Below are positions 6,447 through 8,476 of a stretch of DNA of 8,476 nucleotides, piece after piece (position 1 is the stretch's first letter; each line of letters opens with the position of its first letter). The notes beneath the pieces are model-generated. The model worked only from the letters and a program-made list of their open reading frames with translations, did not search any database and had not been told where the DNA came from. Origin of the DNA: an uncultured Chlorobiaceae bacterium (GTDB taxonomy: Bacteria > Bacteroidota > Chlorobiia > Chlorobiales > Chlorobiaceae); NCBI GenBank assembly GCA_903874585.1, contig CAIQSY010000285.1:1-8476 (forward strand), read 5' to 3'. A program made the translations under genes and the position numbers.

Positions 6447-7946
6447 ATGCACAAAAGCTTTCGCAGAAAGCCGTTATCACTGCTTTTGAAAGAGGTGAAC
6501 AGTGAACATCGGCTGCATAGAATTTTAGGACCGGTAGCGCTGACCAGCTTGGGGGTTGGCGCTATTATTGGTACTGGAATTTTTGTACTCATTGGCGTTG
6601 CTGCTCACGACAAGGCTGGTCCTGCAGTAACGCTCTCCTTTGCGATTGCTGGAATGGCATGTGTATTTGCAGCCCTCTGCTATGCTGAATTTGCCTCCAT
6701 GGTGCCCGTTGCCGGTTCAGCTTATACCTACGCTTACGCCACACTTGGCGAGTTGATGGCATGGATTATCGGCTGGGATTTAATTCTTGAATATGGCGTT
6801 GCATCGGCAACTGTGGCACATGGCTGGTCGAAATATTTCCAGGATTTCATCGGTATTTTTGGGCTTGGCGTTCCTGCGATTTTTGCCAATGCACCTTTTG
6901 ATTTTGACCCATCATCAGGTGTGTTGATAATAACGGATTCATGGTTTGATCTGCCTGCCGTTTTTATCACCTTTGTGATAACCGTAATACTGGTTAAAGG
7001 CATTAAAGAGAGTGCTAACGTTAATGCCGGTATGGTGATTTTCAAGGTCGCCATTGTGCTGCTCATTATTGGTCTGGGTGCCATGTATGTCAAGCCTTCA
7101 AACTGGATACCCTTTGCGCCTTACGGCTTTTCAGGGCTCACTATTTTTGGCCACACCGTGCTTGGCGAAACAGGAGCAAGTGGTGCACCAGTTGGCGTGC
7201 TTGCCGGTGCCGCTATGATTTTTTTTGCTTACATCGGTTTTGATTCTATTTCCACACACGCTGAGGAGGCAAAAAATCCTCAACGCGATATTCCGATTGC
7301 GCTTATCAGCTCACTCGTCATCTGCACCATTCTCTACATTGCCGTTGCAGCAGTTATTACCGGCATGGTTCCATACAACAACATCAATATTGATGCTCCT
7401 GTCTCAAATGCGTTCATGCAAGTTGGAATTGGATGGGCGCAGTTGATTGTGTCGCTGGGCGCTATCACTGGCATTACCTCCGTGCTGCTGGTGATGATGT
7501 TAAGCCAGCCAAGAATTTTTCTTGCCATGTCGCGTGATGGATTGCTGCCGAAATCTTTTTTTGGTGCTATTCATCATAAGTTCAGAACGCCATGGAAATC
7601 AACAATATTAACAGGTGGTTTTGTCGCAATTTTAGGCGGCTTGCTTCCCTTGCGCCTGCTTGCTGAGCTGGTCAATATCGGTACGCTCTTTGCCTTTGTG
7701 ATTGTCTGCACCGCAGTGTTGATTATGCGTAAAACACACCCCGACGCTCATCGCCCATTCCGTGCTCCACTGGTACCGCTTGTACCACTTGCTGGTATTC
7801 TCACCTGCCTGACCCTCATGTTTTCGCTGCCTGTTGAAAACTGGATCCGCCTCTTTGGCTGGCTGGTGATCGGGATTGTTATCTATTTCTTTTATGGTCG
7901 TAAACATAGCGCACTTAACAGCTATGAATCAGATGGAAATGAGTAA
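6447..7946 (+). CDS. APC-superfamily amino acid permease (YfnA/CAT-like)
   Basis: A 499-residue inner-membrane transporter with about 12 hydrophobic helices, near positions 29-50, 59-80, 95-122, 170-184, 195-214, 250-266, 285-306, 325-352, 387-405, 408-427, 440-460 and 466-483. Helix 1 carries the unwound substrate-site motif GVGAIIGTGIF (36-46). Helix 6 and its following loop carry FDSISTHAEEAKNPQRDIP (265-283), both characteristic of the cationic amino acid transporter/YfnA branch of the APC superfamily. These proteins take up amino acids by proton symport or exchange. The specific amino acid cannot be deduced. The start ATG lies one base after the metallopeptidase stop, and the stop lies six bases before the next gene's ATG, so this is the middle gene of an apparent operon. 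Confidence 0.94.
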   Translation: MHKSFRRKPLSLLLKEVNSEHRLHRILGPVALTSLGVGAIIGTGIFVLIGVAAHDKAGPAVTLSFAIAGMACVFAALCYAEFASMVPVAGSAYTYAYATLGELMAWIIGWDLILEYGVASATVAHGWSKYFQDFIGIFGLGVPAIFANAPFDFDPSSGVLIITDSWFDLPAVFITFVITVILVKGIKESANVNAGMVIFKVAIVLLIIGLGAMYVKPSNWIPFAPYGFSGLTIFGHTVLGETGASGAPVGVLAGAAMIFFAYIGFDSISTHAEEAKNPQRDIPIALISSLVICTILYIAVAAVITGMVPYNNINIDAPVSNAFMQVGIGWAQLIVSLGAITGITSVLLVMMLSQPRIFLAMSRDGLLPKSFFGAIHHKFRTPWKSTILTGGFVAILGGLLPLRLLAELVNIGTLFAFVIVCTAVLIMRKTHPDAHRPFRAPLVPLVPLAGILTCLTLMFSLPVENWIRLFGWLVIGIVIYFFYGRKHSALNSYESDGNE

Positions 7947-7952
7947 GCCATT

Positions 7953-8476
7953 ATGAATAAACTATTTCTTATTACTGGTGCCTCAACCGGCATCGGTGAA
8001 GCAACAGCTCGCCAAGCCGTTGAGGCTGGCTTTAACGTTGTGCTTGCTGCACGTTCAACGGAAAAGGTTGAAAAACTGGCAGCAGAGCTTGGGACGGAAC
8101 ATGCACTTGCGCTCACCTGCGATGTTGCTGATTGGCAATCGCAGCAGCAGATGGTTGAGAAAACGCTTGAACGTTTCGGACGACTTGATGTGGTATTTGC
8201 CAATGCTGGCTTCTCAAAAGGTTCAACATTTTATGGCGGTGAGGATAAACCAGACGAGTGGCGCGAAATGGTGATGACCAATATTTTCGGTGCCGCCGCA
8301 ACCGCTCGGCTTACTTTGCCTGAACTGGTTAAAACCGCTGGTCATTTTCTTATCACCGGCTCCGTTGTCGGTCACATCACCTCCATCAGGAACCTCTACT
8401 CTGCCACAAAATGGGCAGTGACTGGCATGGCGCACGCCATCCGCAATGAAATGGTTGGCACCGGCATTCGTGTAAC
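7953..8476 (+). CDS. Short-chain dehydrogenase/reductase (SDR), 3' end cut by the window
   Basis: An open frame from ATG 7953 to the window edge gives 174 complete residues of a family usually about 240-260 long. It is a classical SDR, an NAD(P)-dependent oxidoreductase with a Rossmann fold. TGASTGIG at 8-15 binds the cofactor, and an arginine at residue 34 after the second strand (LAARS) favours NADP(H). D57 sits in CDVAD, NAG is at 84-86, and the catalytic tetrad is N110, S137, Y149 and K153 (YSATK). The stretch EWREMVMTNIFG fits helix 4. GGAAATGAG upstream, ending about nine bases before the ATG, can serve as ribosome binding site. Six bases after the permease stop, it is very likely co-transcribed with it. 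The substrate is unknown. Confidence 0.92.
   Translation, partial: MNKLFLITGASTGIGEATARQAVEAGFNVVLAARSTEKVEKLAAELGTEHALALTCDVADWQSQQQMVEKTLERFGRLDVVFANAGFSKGSTFYGGEDKPDEWREMVMTNIFGAAATARLTLPELVKTAGHFLITGSVVGHITSIRNLYSATKWAVTGMAHAIRNEMVGTGIRV

Overview
The window holds six genes, all on the + strand. The first is cut at its 5' end and the last at its 3' end. There is no rRNA, tRNA, CRISPR array, integrase or transposase. Base composition is roughly balanced, starts are mixed ATG/GTG, and Shine-Dalgarno sequences are mostly weak. The protein set fits a free-living Gram-negative bacterium with quinone-linked metabolism. My loose impression is a Chlorobiota/Bacteroidota-type genome, but nothing here proves the lineage.

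Region 1 (1-4319) is a redox module. It starts with the C-terminal 179 residues of an electron-transfer-flavoprotein:quinone oxidoreductase (ETF-QO), including its [4Fe-4S] ferredoxin domain. After a 135-base gap comes a 1213-residue flavin/iron-sulfur protein. Its order is a DUF3683-like N-terminus, an FAD-binding PCMH domain, an FAD-oxidase C-terminal domain, two 4Fe-4S motifs and two CCG (HdrB/GlpC-type) domains. It resembles the YdiJ-like D-2-hydroxyacid dehydrogenases. Together the two genes suggest oxidation of a 2-hydroxyacid with electrons passed towards the quinone pool. The substrate and the direct electron acceptor cannot be read from the sequence.

Region 2 (4320-5570) begins with a 93-base spacer made of short AT-rich repeated units. 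It is followed by a class I/II PLP-dependent aminotransferase with its full catalytic residue set.

Region 3 (5571-8476) begins with a 182-base intergenic stretch holding two inverted repeats. Then comes a tight gene run: a membrane-anchored YugP-type zinc metallopeptidase, a 12-helix APC-family amino acid permease one base downstream, and a short-chain dehydrogenase/reductase six bases further on, cut by the window end. The spacing indicates co-transcription.

A possible common thread is amino acid and 2-oxo/2-hydroxyacid metabolism: permease, aminotransferase, hydroxyacid dehydrogenase and ETF-QO. That link is inference from adjacency. I see no clear sign of a new defence or mobile system. 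The points most worth a second look are the large flavoenzyme next to ETF-QO, the repeat-built spacer before the aminotransferase, and the perfect palindrome before the metallopeptidase.
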